Below, in pieces: positions 34,090-44,642 of a stretch of DNA of 64,000 bases; the first letter of the stretch is position 1, and each line of letters starts with the position of its first letter. The stretch lies in contig NC_054549.1 of NCBI RefSeq assembly GCF_017654505.1, positions 24,492,647 to 24,556,646 of the forward strand. The letters are read 5' to 3'. Source of the DNA: Polyodon spathula. Its lineage: Eukaryota > Chordata > Actinopteri > Acipenseriformes > Polyodontidae. The position numbers were made by a program, and so were the translations under genes. The notes under the pieces are model-generated. The model was given only the letters and a program-made list of their open reading frames with translations. It ran no database searches and had not been told where the DNA came from.

Positions 34090-35490
34090 GCTGTTTTTCA
34101 TTAGTTCCTTCAAACTTCTTTTTTAAAAGTTTGAGCTGAGCATGGTTCATAGCAATATTTTCTCTGCTGAAGATCATTACAAGATGCTTCTAGTTATGTG
34201 AGACTAAAAGTAATAGAGTGAGACTAATTTGATTATGAGTCTCACCTTCAGCACCTGTGCAGGCTTCCTTGTAATGAAAAAAAAAAAAAAAACATCATAC
34301 TCAATATATCTCATTAGCAGTAGCAATTAACTCAGCTACTGCATCACTACATATTGTCAGCAGGGAAGCTCACACTGTTTTCTGATACAAACAGGACGTT
34401 TTGGTTTGTGTATGAAATATCAGAATTATCTGAACACATTTGTGTTTAGATTTCACTTTGTATGTAATTTTCAGTTTCAGTCAATATAGCTTGGTGACTT
34501 TTAAAGTAGATCTCCAAGCAGTGGTGTAGTCCTAAATCTGAATCTACCGGAACGCCAACTCAAATGTAGATTTTTCCTCAAACAAATTGTATGAATTTTG
34601 CATTTTATTTGTACAACTTGAGGTAACATTTAACAGGTCATGCACATGTCTTGCATTCAACTTTTAGGCTACTCCCCCTTGATTGGTGCTGACAGATTGA
34701 TGTTTTCCCAGATGGATTTGGCTTGTTTTGAAAGCATGTAAAGCAGGTAAATGTTGTTTTTGGTGGTTTGGTTGTTTTTTGTCTATTTTTATTGTGCATG
34801 TTTTTTTTTCTATTCCTTTCGATTATGAGGTCATCACCAGGGCAGAACTTTAACTAAAGTTATAACGTGTCACTTTTGTCAAAAGTAGTTTTAGAACCAG
34901 TTTTAATTGTTTGATTATGGTTTGTATATAGGCTCAAAACAGCTTTCTATGCAGGAACAATTTTTGCAAAAATGGAAGTGTTATCATCACAGCTGCACTC
35001 TGAATTATGAAAAGCCAGTTACTGGCATTGGTGTCTTTCGAACCACGTGCTAAGCCAAATAAATACAAGGTAAGGGAATCAAGAGTTTCAAAAGCCTTAC
35101 AAATTGCTTTTCAATTTTTTTTTCATCAGATAAAAAAAAAAAAAAAAAAAAGCAGTGGTTCTGGTATTGTAAATTCTGAGAAAAAAACAAGCAAAGAATA
35201 TAAATAAATAAAGTTTACAACATTACTTAGCTGTTTTTTTGTTGTTTTTTTAAATGAATGTGTAGCAGTTATTTATGCTTTTGTAATATATATTAAATCT
35301 AAGTGCAGTTTTTGGCAGGTTTAAAAAAAAACACAGTTTGGCAGATTATTCTAATTTGGTGGGAAGTTGCAAAATTTTTTTAAATAAATTTAAATAAATA
35401 TTATGGCTGCGCTTGATTGACCTCCCCCATCTAAGTCAGAAACACTGGAAAAGCATGGACACCCACTCCAGCTCATTCCTCTCTGCGGCA
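34090..35490. other. No gene recognised
   Basis: AT-rich, with poly(A) runs near 34278 and 35131. No feature is supported. Confidence 0.4.
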
Positions 35491-35495
35491 AACTA

Positions 35496-37006
35496 CAGTG
35501 CCGAGAAAGTTTGTGAACCCCTTAGGATTTTCACATATTTTACATATTTCAAACCTAAAATGTTATTATTTAATCTAATCTAAGATAACCTGATTAAACA
35601 AAAAACATGATACTTTTTCAACTTTTATTTATCCACAAATGATTCAATATTTAATATCCTCATGTAAAAAAGTGTGTGAACAATTAGATTCAGTAATTGG
35701 TGGCACCTGCTTGAGCAGCAATGACTTCAACTAAGCATTTCCTGTAACTGTTTGTCAGTTTCTGACATCCGTTTTGAGGAATTCTGGAATTCCTTCTTAC
35801 AGAACTGTTTTAACTCAATGACATTTGAGGGCTTCCTTGCATGGACAGCTCACTTTAGGTCCTGCTATAACATTTTCATGGGGTTTAGGTCATTCTAAAA
35901 TGTGGAATTTCTTCTTCTGCAGCCATTCTTTTGTAGATCTGCTTGTATGTTTAGGATCATTGTCTTGCTGCATGACCCACTTTTGGTTCAGCTTCAGTTC
36001 ACGGACGGATGGCCTGACATTCTCCTCTAGAATCTTCTGATACAATGCAGAATTCATGGTTGTGTCAATGATGACACGCTGTCCAGGTCCTGAGGCAGCA
36101 AAGCAGCCCCAAACCATCACACTCCCACCACCATGCTTGATGGTTGAAATGAGGTTCTTCTGTTCGAATGCAGTGTTTGGTTTTCACCAAACATAAAGTT
36201 TCTCATTGAGGCCAAAAAGTTCTACCTTTGATTTGTCTGTGGATCATCTATGTGCTCTTTGGCGAACTTCTATTGGACAGCAATGTTCTTTTTAGAAGGT
36301 TATCCTTCCATGAACACCATTCTTGTTCAGTCTTTTTCTGATAGTTGAGTCATGAACACTCATATTAGCCAAGGCAAGAGTGGCATCCAGATCCCTGGGT
36401 ATTACTCTGGGGTTCTTTGTGACTTCCTTGATGATTTTCCAGTTTGTTCATGGAGATAATTTGGTAGGATGACCATTCCTGGGTAAAGTGACTATGGTCT
36501 TGAACTTTCTCCATTTGTAGACTATCTGTCTGACAGTGGATTGTCTGAGTGCCAAATCTTCAGAAATTGTTTTGTAACCCGTTCTAGACTGATGAGCATC
36601 AATAACTGTTTTTCTGAGGTTCTCAGAGATTCCTTTTGATTGTGGCATGACGTATTTCCACACACCTGTATGGTGAAGCCCAAACTCACAAAGTTTCTGA
36701 TATTTATATAGGGTGGGGCCTCCCAAACTCACGCCTGAAGATCTACCTAATTATTTAAAGACCTGATTCTAATTTTCCCCTTAATTGAGCTGATAAAACC
36801 AGGGGTTCACTTACTTTTTCACATACCCTGAATATTGATTACTCATTGTTTGTTAATTCATTGTTTCAAAAGACACGAAACTGGTTAATATATACCCTAT
36901 TGGATATTTAAGAAAATACTTTTTGAAAGATTTTGATTCAAGAGGGCTATCGTGCTATAAATAAGGTATTTCCATAATTATCATTGGGGTTCACAAACTC
37001 TGTAGC
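35496..37006 (-). mobile_element. Tc1-like transposon, near full length
   Basis: It begins after TA (35494-35495) with CAGTGCCGAGAAAGTTTGTG and ACCCC. It ends near GGGGTTCACAAACTCTGTAGC before TA at about 37007, with the right terminal repeat partly lost. The length is about 1.5 kb, as expected for Tc1. Transposase pieces lie on the minus strand. This is a different family from the 8850 element (terminal repeats differ) and from the 27648 element. Confidence 0.9.
35890..36732 (-). pseudogene. Tc1-like transposase in broken frames
   Basis: The frame 36732-36448 gives the N-terminal DNA-binding half: MPQSKGISENLRKTVIDAHQ, GYKTISEDLALRQSTVRQIV and YKWRKFKTIVTLPRNGHPTK, a paired-like HTH pair with the linker. 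The frame 36120-35890 gives the catalytic end: MMVWGCFAASGPGQRVIIDT, then LYQKILEENVRPSVREL and WVMQQDNDPKHTSRSTKEWL. QQDNDPKHTS holds the second aspartate of the DDE/D triad. Between them, reading is lost through stops and shifts (around 36130-36440, with remnants such as VW.KPNTAF), so the gene is not functional. The third catalytic residue region downstream is also degraded. Confidence 0.9.
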
Positions 37007-37008
37007 TA

Positions 37009-37735
37009 AATAGAGAGGTGCAGAGGTGATGCAGTGCAGAAATAAAACAGACAGAGACTGTAATCCGGTTTGGAAAAGTGTTTCTTTATTTTATAATCCA
37101 GTTCTGGTGACCAGACAATGATCCCCAGCAATACAAAGCACAGGCTAAATAATAATGGGTTTGCAGTCCAAAACAATAAACACAGGTATCTCTCCCATAA
37201 TTTATAAACAAGGTCACCAGTCCTGGGTTTGTGCTGTAGTGCCTGTGGTGGGTGAGTTCAATGTGTGACAATAGTGTAGTGCTGTTCTGGGTTTTATGCT
37301 GGCCCTTAGCGACAGCTCCAGAATATGTTAGCCATCTATGAATACACAAGTAACAATTAGACAAGACAAACAACCACTCACGATATTTCACAAATACTGC
37401 ATAAGTCATTTCGGGTTATTTTTCATAACCAAATTGAAGGAACAGATTACGATTCTCCATCCCCTTATATGCTGTCACGCATGACCCCTTGCTAAATGAG
37501 TGGAGCTGCCTTTACAATCTGCGGCTGCTACATTGTTTCCCTTCTGGGTCAATATGTTCTTGCAACTGTCTCGCCTTCTTCCAGACTGACCGATTTCCTG
37601 ACCCAGGGAAAGAACAGTCAGGCCAGCCCATCCAAAGAACTCTGTTCTTGATGCTTAGCGCCCTCACAGGTCAGGAGGGAAATTTACAACAAAGATTCAT
37701 TGTATTTCTATTACGGTCTCCCACCAAATTATAGT
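37009..37735 (-). mobile_element. LTR, family A, copy 3 (longest)
   Basis: In minus orientation it starts near TGGGAGACCGTAATAG, carries the family blocks GGCCTGACTGTTC, GGAAGAAGGCGAGAC and GGGGTCATGCGTGACAGC, then TATAAGGGGATGG (promoter), and later AAATAAAGAAACAC (poly(A) signal) followed by TTTTCCAAACCGGATTA. It ends near CACCTCTGCACCTCTC. The U3-TATA-AATAAA order and about 720-bp length support an LTR. It lies directly against the right end of the Tc1 element. Confidence 0.8.
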
Positions 37736-37739
37736 TGAG

Positions 37740-38280
37740 ACTATAAGTTGAGACCAAGTTTGTTTCCCTGCACATTTATAATGTTATCCCCAGGGCACAA
37801 AGTGCCATTCTAAGTCGGTTGCAAGGTATGTTTATGTCCTCAGTATTATGCTGTCTTCTTCTTCAGCATTTTTACTAAAAAAATTGTTAGCCTTCGTAAA
37901 GTAGTCCTAGTTTGTTCTTAATATTCTCTTCATTGCATAACAAGGACAACTGACTGAATCATACAAATGTGCGGGAGATATATGTGACTCTAGTCCATGT
38001 ATTTGTAATTCACTGTGTAAAAAAGTGCTCCCCACCTTCTGTTTTAAACTTATTTTTACTCTGTTTCCATGTATGCCCTCTTTTTCTTCTCTTTGTGCTA
38101 AATTTGAAGTAGTGTCATGAGTTAACTTTATCTACAGCATTTATGGTTTTATAGACTTCAATCAACTCAACCAAGTGTTATGCTTGTCCTGGGCAGCTCC
38201 TTGATGTTGTGAGCAGTCTTAAATGAAGCGCCTCTGATGCCTAAAACAGGACTGACATCTAAGCGTGATGCTTAAAAATA
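37740..38280. other. No gene recognised
   Basis: AT-rich interval between an LTR and a SINE, with no supported feature. Confidence 0.4.
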
Positions 38281-38284
38281 AAAA

Positions 38285-38720
38285 TGAAGATAACTGGCAA
38301 GATGGGGGTCCCCGAGTGGCTCACCTGGTAAAAGCACAGCCGCATGGTGTGCTGGGCGAGTCATACAGCGCATGTTGTGCAGAGTCACCAGTCTTTGCTG
38401 GGTATTCCGAAGGGAGCGTCACATTGGCTCTGGTGCTCCCGTGGTTAGGGAGGTAAACCGGAAAGGACTGTTTCTCCTCATTGCGCTACAGAGAACTTAA
38501 AAGCAGACATCTGCAAGGCAGGCCTTTATCCTCTAGAGGTTGGTAGCTCACTGACATCTGCACTCAAGTTCCTGAGAGTTAAAGAGGAAGCTGGCTCAGT
38601 TGTGGAATCGAAGGATGCCCACTGAACCTTCAGGTTTCCTGTGTAGGGAATTGTTGCGGTGACAAGAAAACATTCTTGGACATTCCAAGAAAATCGGGGG
38701 AAAAATAATTGAGACCCTTG
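38285..38720 (+). repeat. tRNA-derived SINE, best copy in the window
   Basis: The head GGGGGTCCCCGAGTGGCTCA, CCTGGTAAAAGCAC is tRNA-like, and GAGTGGCTCACCTGG fits polymerase III box A. A recognisable box B is not present; CAGTCTTTGCTGGG sits in its place. The body has GAAGGGAGCGTCACATTGGCT, GGAAAGGACTGTTTCTCCTC and GCAGACATCTGCAAGG, and the tail reads GAAAATCGGGGGGAAAAATA. Related copies or parts are at 10865, 22690, 28590 and 54336. The shared head and body in several places is the main support. Confidence 0.68.
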
Positions 38721-39001
38721 CTCAACCAAGAGTTACTCCTTAAAATACCCAGGTGCTAAGCTAGCTATTGTGAGTAATTAGATACATTATAAGTTTGTTT
38801 CGGTGAGTTCCTAAGTCAGTCAGGAAAATGGAATAACAGGCATTAACAACTTGAACTGACTGCTGCTAAGAACATACACATACTTAACAAGTGAAAGGAA
38901 CAGAGAGCTTGCTGAAACAGCTTTAACAAACAGCGCCAAGCAGCATCCAGCCAACCACCCAAAAAATGAATAAACTTTGCACTCAGAGAGAAAACTAGAA
39001 T

Positions 39002-39009
39002 TGGGTGCT

Positions 39010-39048
<39 letters not shown>

Positions 39049-39345
39049 ATGTTTTTTTTTCCACATTTAACTTAAATCTTGTATTTTTCCCCAGATTTAT
39101 AAATGTTGTGAAAATAAATAAATAATTTTTTTAAATGTGTACATTCTGATATCATTTATTATGGGGTGCCATGTGTAAAACAATGCCAAAGTGCCATGTG
39201 TCTTTTTTTCCAGATTTAGCTTAAGTCTTGTATTTTTTTTCCCAGATTTAATTTAAATCTTGTTTTTTTTCCCCCAGATTCATAAATGTTGTGAAAATAA
39301 ATAAATCTATTTTTAAATGTGTACATTCAGATATAATATATAAGT
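39002..39345. repeat. Diverged tandem duplication with a 32-base poly(A) run
   Basis: GGGTGCTATGTGTAAAA at 39003 and GGGGTGCCATGTGTAAAA at 39162 begin two related units of about 160 bp, each with a TTAAATCTTGT, CCAGATT.ATAAATGTTGTG, AAAATAAATAAAT and AAATGTGTACATTC series. The poly(A) run is at 39016-39047. A related sequence in reverse orientation (AATACAAGATTTAAGTTA) is near 40208. Confidence 0.8.
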
Positions 39346-39407
39346 CCAGTTACAAGATTTAACTTTTAGCTAAATAGTTAACTAAATCTTAAATCTCTGT
39401 ATGGTAT

Positions 39408-39536
39408 TGTAACGACCCGGCGTGGACCATGGCTGACAGCGGTTCTGTTTATTGTAAAAAAAATAATAAACCATCAATTTCGGAAAATGGAAGACCCTGC
39501 TTGTTTGAGTCTGCTTTATTTTCACACAGCATTACA
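39408..39536 (+). mobile_element. Very short LTR-like element (129 bp) with 4-bp target duplication
   Basis: It begins TGTAACGACCCGG and ends CAGCATTACA, so the ends form an inverted TGTAA/TTACA pair. It is flanked by GTAT on both sides (39404-39407 and 39537-39540). Inside is AATAATAAACC, a possible poly(A) signal. Orientation is taken from that signal. The size is small for an LTR, close to TRIM-type elements. A small DNA transposon is the alternative. Confidence 0.55.
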
Positions 39537-39540
39537 GTAT

Positions 39541-41515
39541 CGTAGCTTGTCAATGCATCATTATCTGTTATATTAATTGTGTACGAAGTAGGACTAAGGT
39601 AAAAAAAAAAAAAAAAACAGAAAAATTTGCGCTACAACTATTTAGTTTAAATGTAATTTTTTTTTTTCAGTGTACATTAATGTGAACAAAGCATCACAAT
39701 GTATTTTATGTTATCAGTAGCCTATACGCTAAAGTATAAAGAAAGTGTGCTATAGCTGTAGATATTTATTTGAGTCTATACACTTATTTATTTCAAATAA
39801 ACGTAGAACTTATGTGTGTGTTTTGTAAACTGGACACCTCATTTGGACAACCTGACTGTCTCCTGACATGTCTGGTTTAGCGAGGGACAGACTATGCCTT
39901 TTTAAAATGTATTTTCAAAATGTATTTTCTAATATTAGAGATTGACCGGTAGATCTGTCCAGCCAGGGCTTTTCAGATCTAAATATCAAAACTCACCCGA
40001 CATGTTAATCTCAGCAGCAATTTCTTCAATTGCCTTGCTTCTTTCATTTTTATCATGAGATTGAAGATTTAGTTAAATATTTGAGTCACAAAATCCAGAT
40101 TTATTTGTGAACAGCTAAATCTTGATTCTCAAAATAAATATTTAATAAGAAACTATATGTATTTTTTTAAAATAAAGATTTAACATTTAAATGTTGAAAA
40201 CTTGCTAAATACAAGATTTAAGTTAGGTAATGTCACTGTATGTAGTAAAAATCACTTGTTTTTCACAATATTTGGACCTGTAAATCTAACAGCTTTCGTT
40301 CCCATTTTGAAATGACTTGGGTCTGCCTTGACCCCTAAAACATTATTAAAATACATACAGTACAAAGAACAGTCCAGGTCTGACTTTCATCACACATCGA
40401 CACGCATCTAGAATCTGTCTCTAAATATGCAGCAACAATTATTGAGCTATGTGATTAAGCTAAAATTATTTGAGTGGCTGGAATATTATGGCCTGATTTT
40501 CCTCATTGGGCTTGTATGCCAGAATACCATAACCATACTGCACTCAATAACTCATGTGTTAATTTTGCTAGCCTGTTTCCACATACAGTCAATTTTGTTA
40601 TTTGGTGTGTTACATTTTCTGGTCAGTATATCTTTGTGGGCAGCAGCAGCCTGGAAATAGTGGTGGAGCACCCCTGATACAGACCTTTTAATGCCCTGTA
40701 CCACCTCAAGTGTTGTTGATTATCATTCCCTGTAGTAGCAGGATTAAAGGAATCGATAGCTAATACAGTCCAGTTTTACAGCATGTCACAAAGGAGAGTG
40801 GTGTCTGACTTAACAAAAAAGTTAGATGGTTGCCTGCTGTATCAATGGGAAGACCAGTGCACTAATCCGGCATCTAAAAACAACCATGTGGATTGGAAGA
40901 ACAATAGGGAATAATCACTAGCAGACAGAGGCAGGTACTTAAATAAAAGTCAAACATTCTCACTGTGTGAAAATGGAGAGAGACTACCCCAACAGTTTTT
41001 CACAATCGTCTAAACTAAACTTGGCCCCACAAAACGTGTACGGTTGGGCAGCGGTCCAACACCTTTCCCAGGACGCTGTACATACTCAATTGTTGATTGA
41101 CAGAAGCACTTTAAAACTAGACTAAGTCCCCTGGTCACGGATCACTCCTCCATAGTGCAGACTCATCAGACCAGTCCCCAACTCACTGATAATTTAGCTG
41201 CATGGGCTGCACTTGGGTTGTGGGTTGGCAGATTGCTTCAGTTCCCAATGCTTTCAACCCTGTCCTTTGTTGAGCACTGCAATTCATCACAAAAAAGTAA
41301 TTATTGGTCAGTCCTTTAGTACAATGGGGAGCCTGGTGGAAGCAGCTTTTAGATAGAAAATAAAATTAAAGAAGGACGTGATGCACTGTCTATTTCTTGG
41401 GTTCCATTCAACATATGTGCTTCCGCTAAGCCTTGTTCTGCCTACCTGAATCCTATTACTGTGTTTTTTATGGCTTAAAAGCTGCTCTTTTTGATACATG
41501 AGCCAAACTAATAAG
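39541..41515. other. No gene recognised
   Basis: AT-rich; frames of 77 and 67 codons overlap at 40427-40677 without motifs. No repeat family was identified apart from the reverse segment near 40208 noted above. Confidence 0.4.
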
Positions 41516-41519
41516 ATTT

Positions 41520-41543
41520 CCAATAAAAGGATCCTTTTATTGG
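41520..41543. repeat. 24-bp perfect palindrome
   Basis: The half CCAATAAAAGGA is followed immediately by its exact reverse complement, with a BamHI-type GGATCC core and no spacer. Confidence 0.95.
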
Positions 41544-41544
41544 G

Positions 41545-43065
41545 TATTTACAGGTTTGGGTCCCCCAGTAGCAGACAGTCCATTAAGCATTCACCTTCTT
41601 GGATGATATTTTGAATCACAGTATTCTTTATTTATTTATTATCATCACAACAGTACTGATTGTTTCACATTTATATAATTTCCTGTTTAATTAGCTATTT
41701 GCTTAACTGGCTAAAGGCATTTTGAAGGAGAAAACTACTTAAAATGCAATAGGAAAAATATGTTTTTTTGTAATAATAATGTTTTTTGTTTTTTGGAACA
41801 AATAATGGTAATGGCGTGTCAGATTCCAGAACCACCGTGATCGATCGCAAACATCATAAAAAACAAAGGAAAGTGGAATCAATAATACATCACATTCAGC
41901 TGCTTTAATTTTGAAGCAAAAAAATAAATCAATATTTCTACCATTGCTACCACACACCCTTTTTTTATTAGATGCATAGTTACAATTAGAACAGCAGACG
42001 TGGCACTCAGGATAAAAAGGGCAAGAGAATGGATTTTAAAACCCAAGGGACCACACCTTAAAGTGGGCCTTTAGATACACAGGAGCAGCAACAAGCCATA
42101 AGACATGCCTTCGCACACAAAGAAACTTCTATTAGCAAGCTCCAAGCTACTCTGCTAGTAAACTCCATGAAAACTTCATTAGCAAAGGCTCAACCACTTC
42201 CACTAATTTTCATAATACACATACATCTTATTAAGAGCTTACGTCTCTTATATGAAGTGCACGTAAACCAAATTTGAAGCTCTTGATGATATTTAAATAG
42301 TGTTTATGTACTCTGATTTCCCATTGGCAAATAAAGGGTTCTGTTCCTATATAACTTGGGTTCAATAAATATTTTCAACACCTTATAAAGTGTACCATAT
42401 TACATTTGAAGATTTTGCAATAATCTTTTGTATTTACCATATTTTACCATGGATTGGCATGGTGCTTTATTAGACTGTGCTTTATTAGACTTTGCCACGC
42501 TTCTACTGTGGTAAACATTTATAAGAATGGTGTGATGCAATTCAAACAAAACTGCCTCATGGATGATAAAAAAAAAAAAAAAAAAACTTTTATTAGACGA
42601 TTAATTTTTTAGGCCATTCAATATACAATTCTCCATTTATTAGTTTTTTATGTTGACTATAAAATTGTCCATTTATTCAGGTACTATGTGCATGAGCTGC
42701 TGCACAGTGCACATAATGGGAGGGGAGCAAAACAGGCATATTTACAGATTGTTCTAACAAAGGATTTCCAAAAGTACCCCAAAAAACCCACCCGCTGATT
42801 ATTAATAGACATACGAGCACACGTTAGTTTAAGCAGCGTTTTATTTTACAAGCGTCACCTGAAAAAAATCTTCTTAGTATGTTTTTATCTGAACAAAAAA
42901 AAACTAAAATGTAAAAGATCCTTAAAGCTGAGGGAACACAAAGCTACTTTGTGGCCTGGAACTTGGTTTCAAGAGACTAGGTTTCAGACCACTTCATGGC
43001 ACACCAGGGGGGACTTGAGGTTTGATACACCAATTGTCTCAAACTAGGTCTGGTCTCCTTAAACA
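41545..43065. other. No gene recognised
   Basis: AT-rich. A small duplication GTGCTTTATTAGACT occurs twice near 42460-42490, and a poly(A) run is at about 42570. No coding or RNA feature. Confidence 0.4.
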
Positions 43066-43069
43066 AAAT

Positions 43070-43751
43070 GTGAGAGGAGAGCAACTCACTCTGAAGACAG
43101 TAACAAGGTGAGAGGAGAGCAACGCACGCTGAAGATAGGTCAAGGTGAGAGGAGAGCAACTCGTGCTGGAGACAGTAACAAGGTGAGAGGAGAGCAACTC
43201 ACACTGAAGACAGTAACAAGGTGAGAGGAGAGCAACTCACACTGAAGACAGTAACAAAGTGAGAGGAGAGCAACTCACACTGAAGACAGTAACAAGGTGA
43301 GAGGAGAGCAACTCACACTGAAGACAGTAACAAGGTGAGAGGAGAGCAACTCACACTGAAGACAGTAACAAGGTGAGAGGAGAGCAACTCACACTGAAGA
43401 CAGTAACAAGGTGAGAGGAGAGCAACTCACACTGAAGACAGTAACAAGGTGAGAGGAGAGCAATTCACTCTGAAGACAGTAACAAGGTGAGAGGAGAGCA
43501 ACGCACACTGAAGACAGTAACAAGGTGAGAGGAGAGCAACGCACGCTGAAGACAGTAACACGGTGAGAGGAGAGCAACTCGTACTGAAGACAGTAACAAG
43601 GTGAGAGGAGAGCAACGCACACTGAAGACAGTAACAAGGTGAGAGGAGAGCAACGCACGCTGAAGACAGTAACAAGGTGAGAGGAGAGCAACGCACGCTG
43701 AAGACAGTAACAAGGTGAGAGGAGAGCAATGCACACTGAAGACAGTAACAA
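43070..43751. repeat. Minisatellite, 38-bp unit, about 18 copies
   Basis: The unit starts GTGAGAGGAGAGCAACTCAC and continues with ACTGAAGACAGTAACAAG. One copy (the second) is 37 bp. Variation is concentrated at a few positions (ACTCAC, ACGCAC, ACTCGT). Because 38 is not a multiple of three and the unit lacks stops on the minus strand, all three minus frames stay open for long stretches. These are shadows, not genes. Confidence 0.97.
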
Positions 43752-43773
43752 AGTGTGATTTCTTCTCCTGTAG

Positions 43774-43834
43774 ATGGTGGGTGCCCGATTGATAAATTGG
43801 AACCTCATTGCCTGGTCAAATCAGACTGGAGAAG
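43774..43834 (+). other. Exon-like segment with good splice-site sequences
   Basis: A pyrimidine-rich tract TTTCTTCTCCTGTAG ends at 43773, and a donor-like GAAG|GTGAGC follows at 43835. The 61 bases between are open in two of three frames (one starts MVGARLINWNL, another GGCPIDKLEPHC). I do not recognise either product, and the site pair may be chance. Confidence 0.15.
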
Positions 43835-43839
43835 GTGAG

Positions 43840-44640
43840 CGGCTTTGAATCTTCACTGTACTGCAAAGGTAAAGATAGATCTTACAGGGTTGTTAAGCTA
43901 ATGTACATGGCTCCCTCGATATTTCACAAGTCAAAGATTCAAGGTCAAAAAGAAAAATAAAGAAGGAACACTGTAGAATATTTAGTCAGTGTAGTATTCC
44001 AGTTGCAGGCAGTGGGTATTGCACAGCCCTTATGCTGCAAACCTTTTAACTGCAACCCTATATCTCTATGTGCTATCAAATGATCCTGCACCATTTTATC
44101 TCTATAAAAGTGTCCCATAGTAAATGCATAGCAAAGCGTAATAAAGCATAGTGAAAGCGTTGTAAAGGACATCATGTCTCCTATTTCACTTACATACATA
44201 AAAACTAACTGAAAAAATACCTATTTCCAATCTACTATTTATAAAGGTAATTCAGCTATAAATAAGTAAATCATCATTTGTTAATAAAAAATATAAATAA
44301 ATACAATGAATCTACGTTGCATCCTCCTGTATATACAAACTGGATATTTGCAATCCTTCACAATCCTTTATAAATATTAATGAAAAGGACCATTGACTAT
44401 ATTATAAACAGTAGAAGATAATACAACTGGTTTTAATTGATATTTCGGGATTATCCGTAGCAAATCTGTTATATACTGAGCAGTAATGAAACTGCTGAGC
44501 TGAAACTAAAGTATAGTTAATGACACAGACACAGGAGAGAACAGTATCAGCGAAAATAAATAAATAAATACAAAACCCAGGGAAAGACAGTAAGTAAAAA
44601 GTGCATAATATAATACAGTGGCTGGATATATTGGAAAAAT
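43840..44640. other. No gene recognised
   Basis: AT-rich; the last part may be the 5' untranslated region of the gypsy element that follows, but no LTR is visible. Confidence 0.35.
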
Positions 44641-44642
44641 AG

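Noticed and set aside
43389..43808. 139-codon minus frame through the minisatellite
   Set aside because: An artefact of a stop-free 38-bp unit; similar frames exist in the other two registers.
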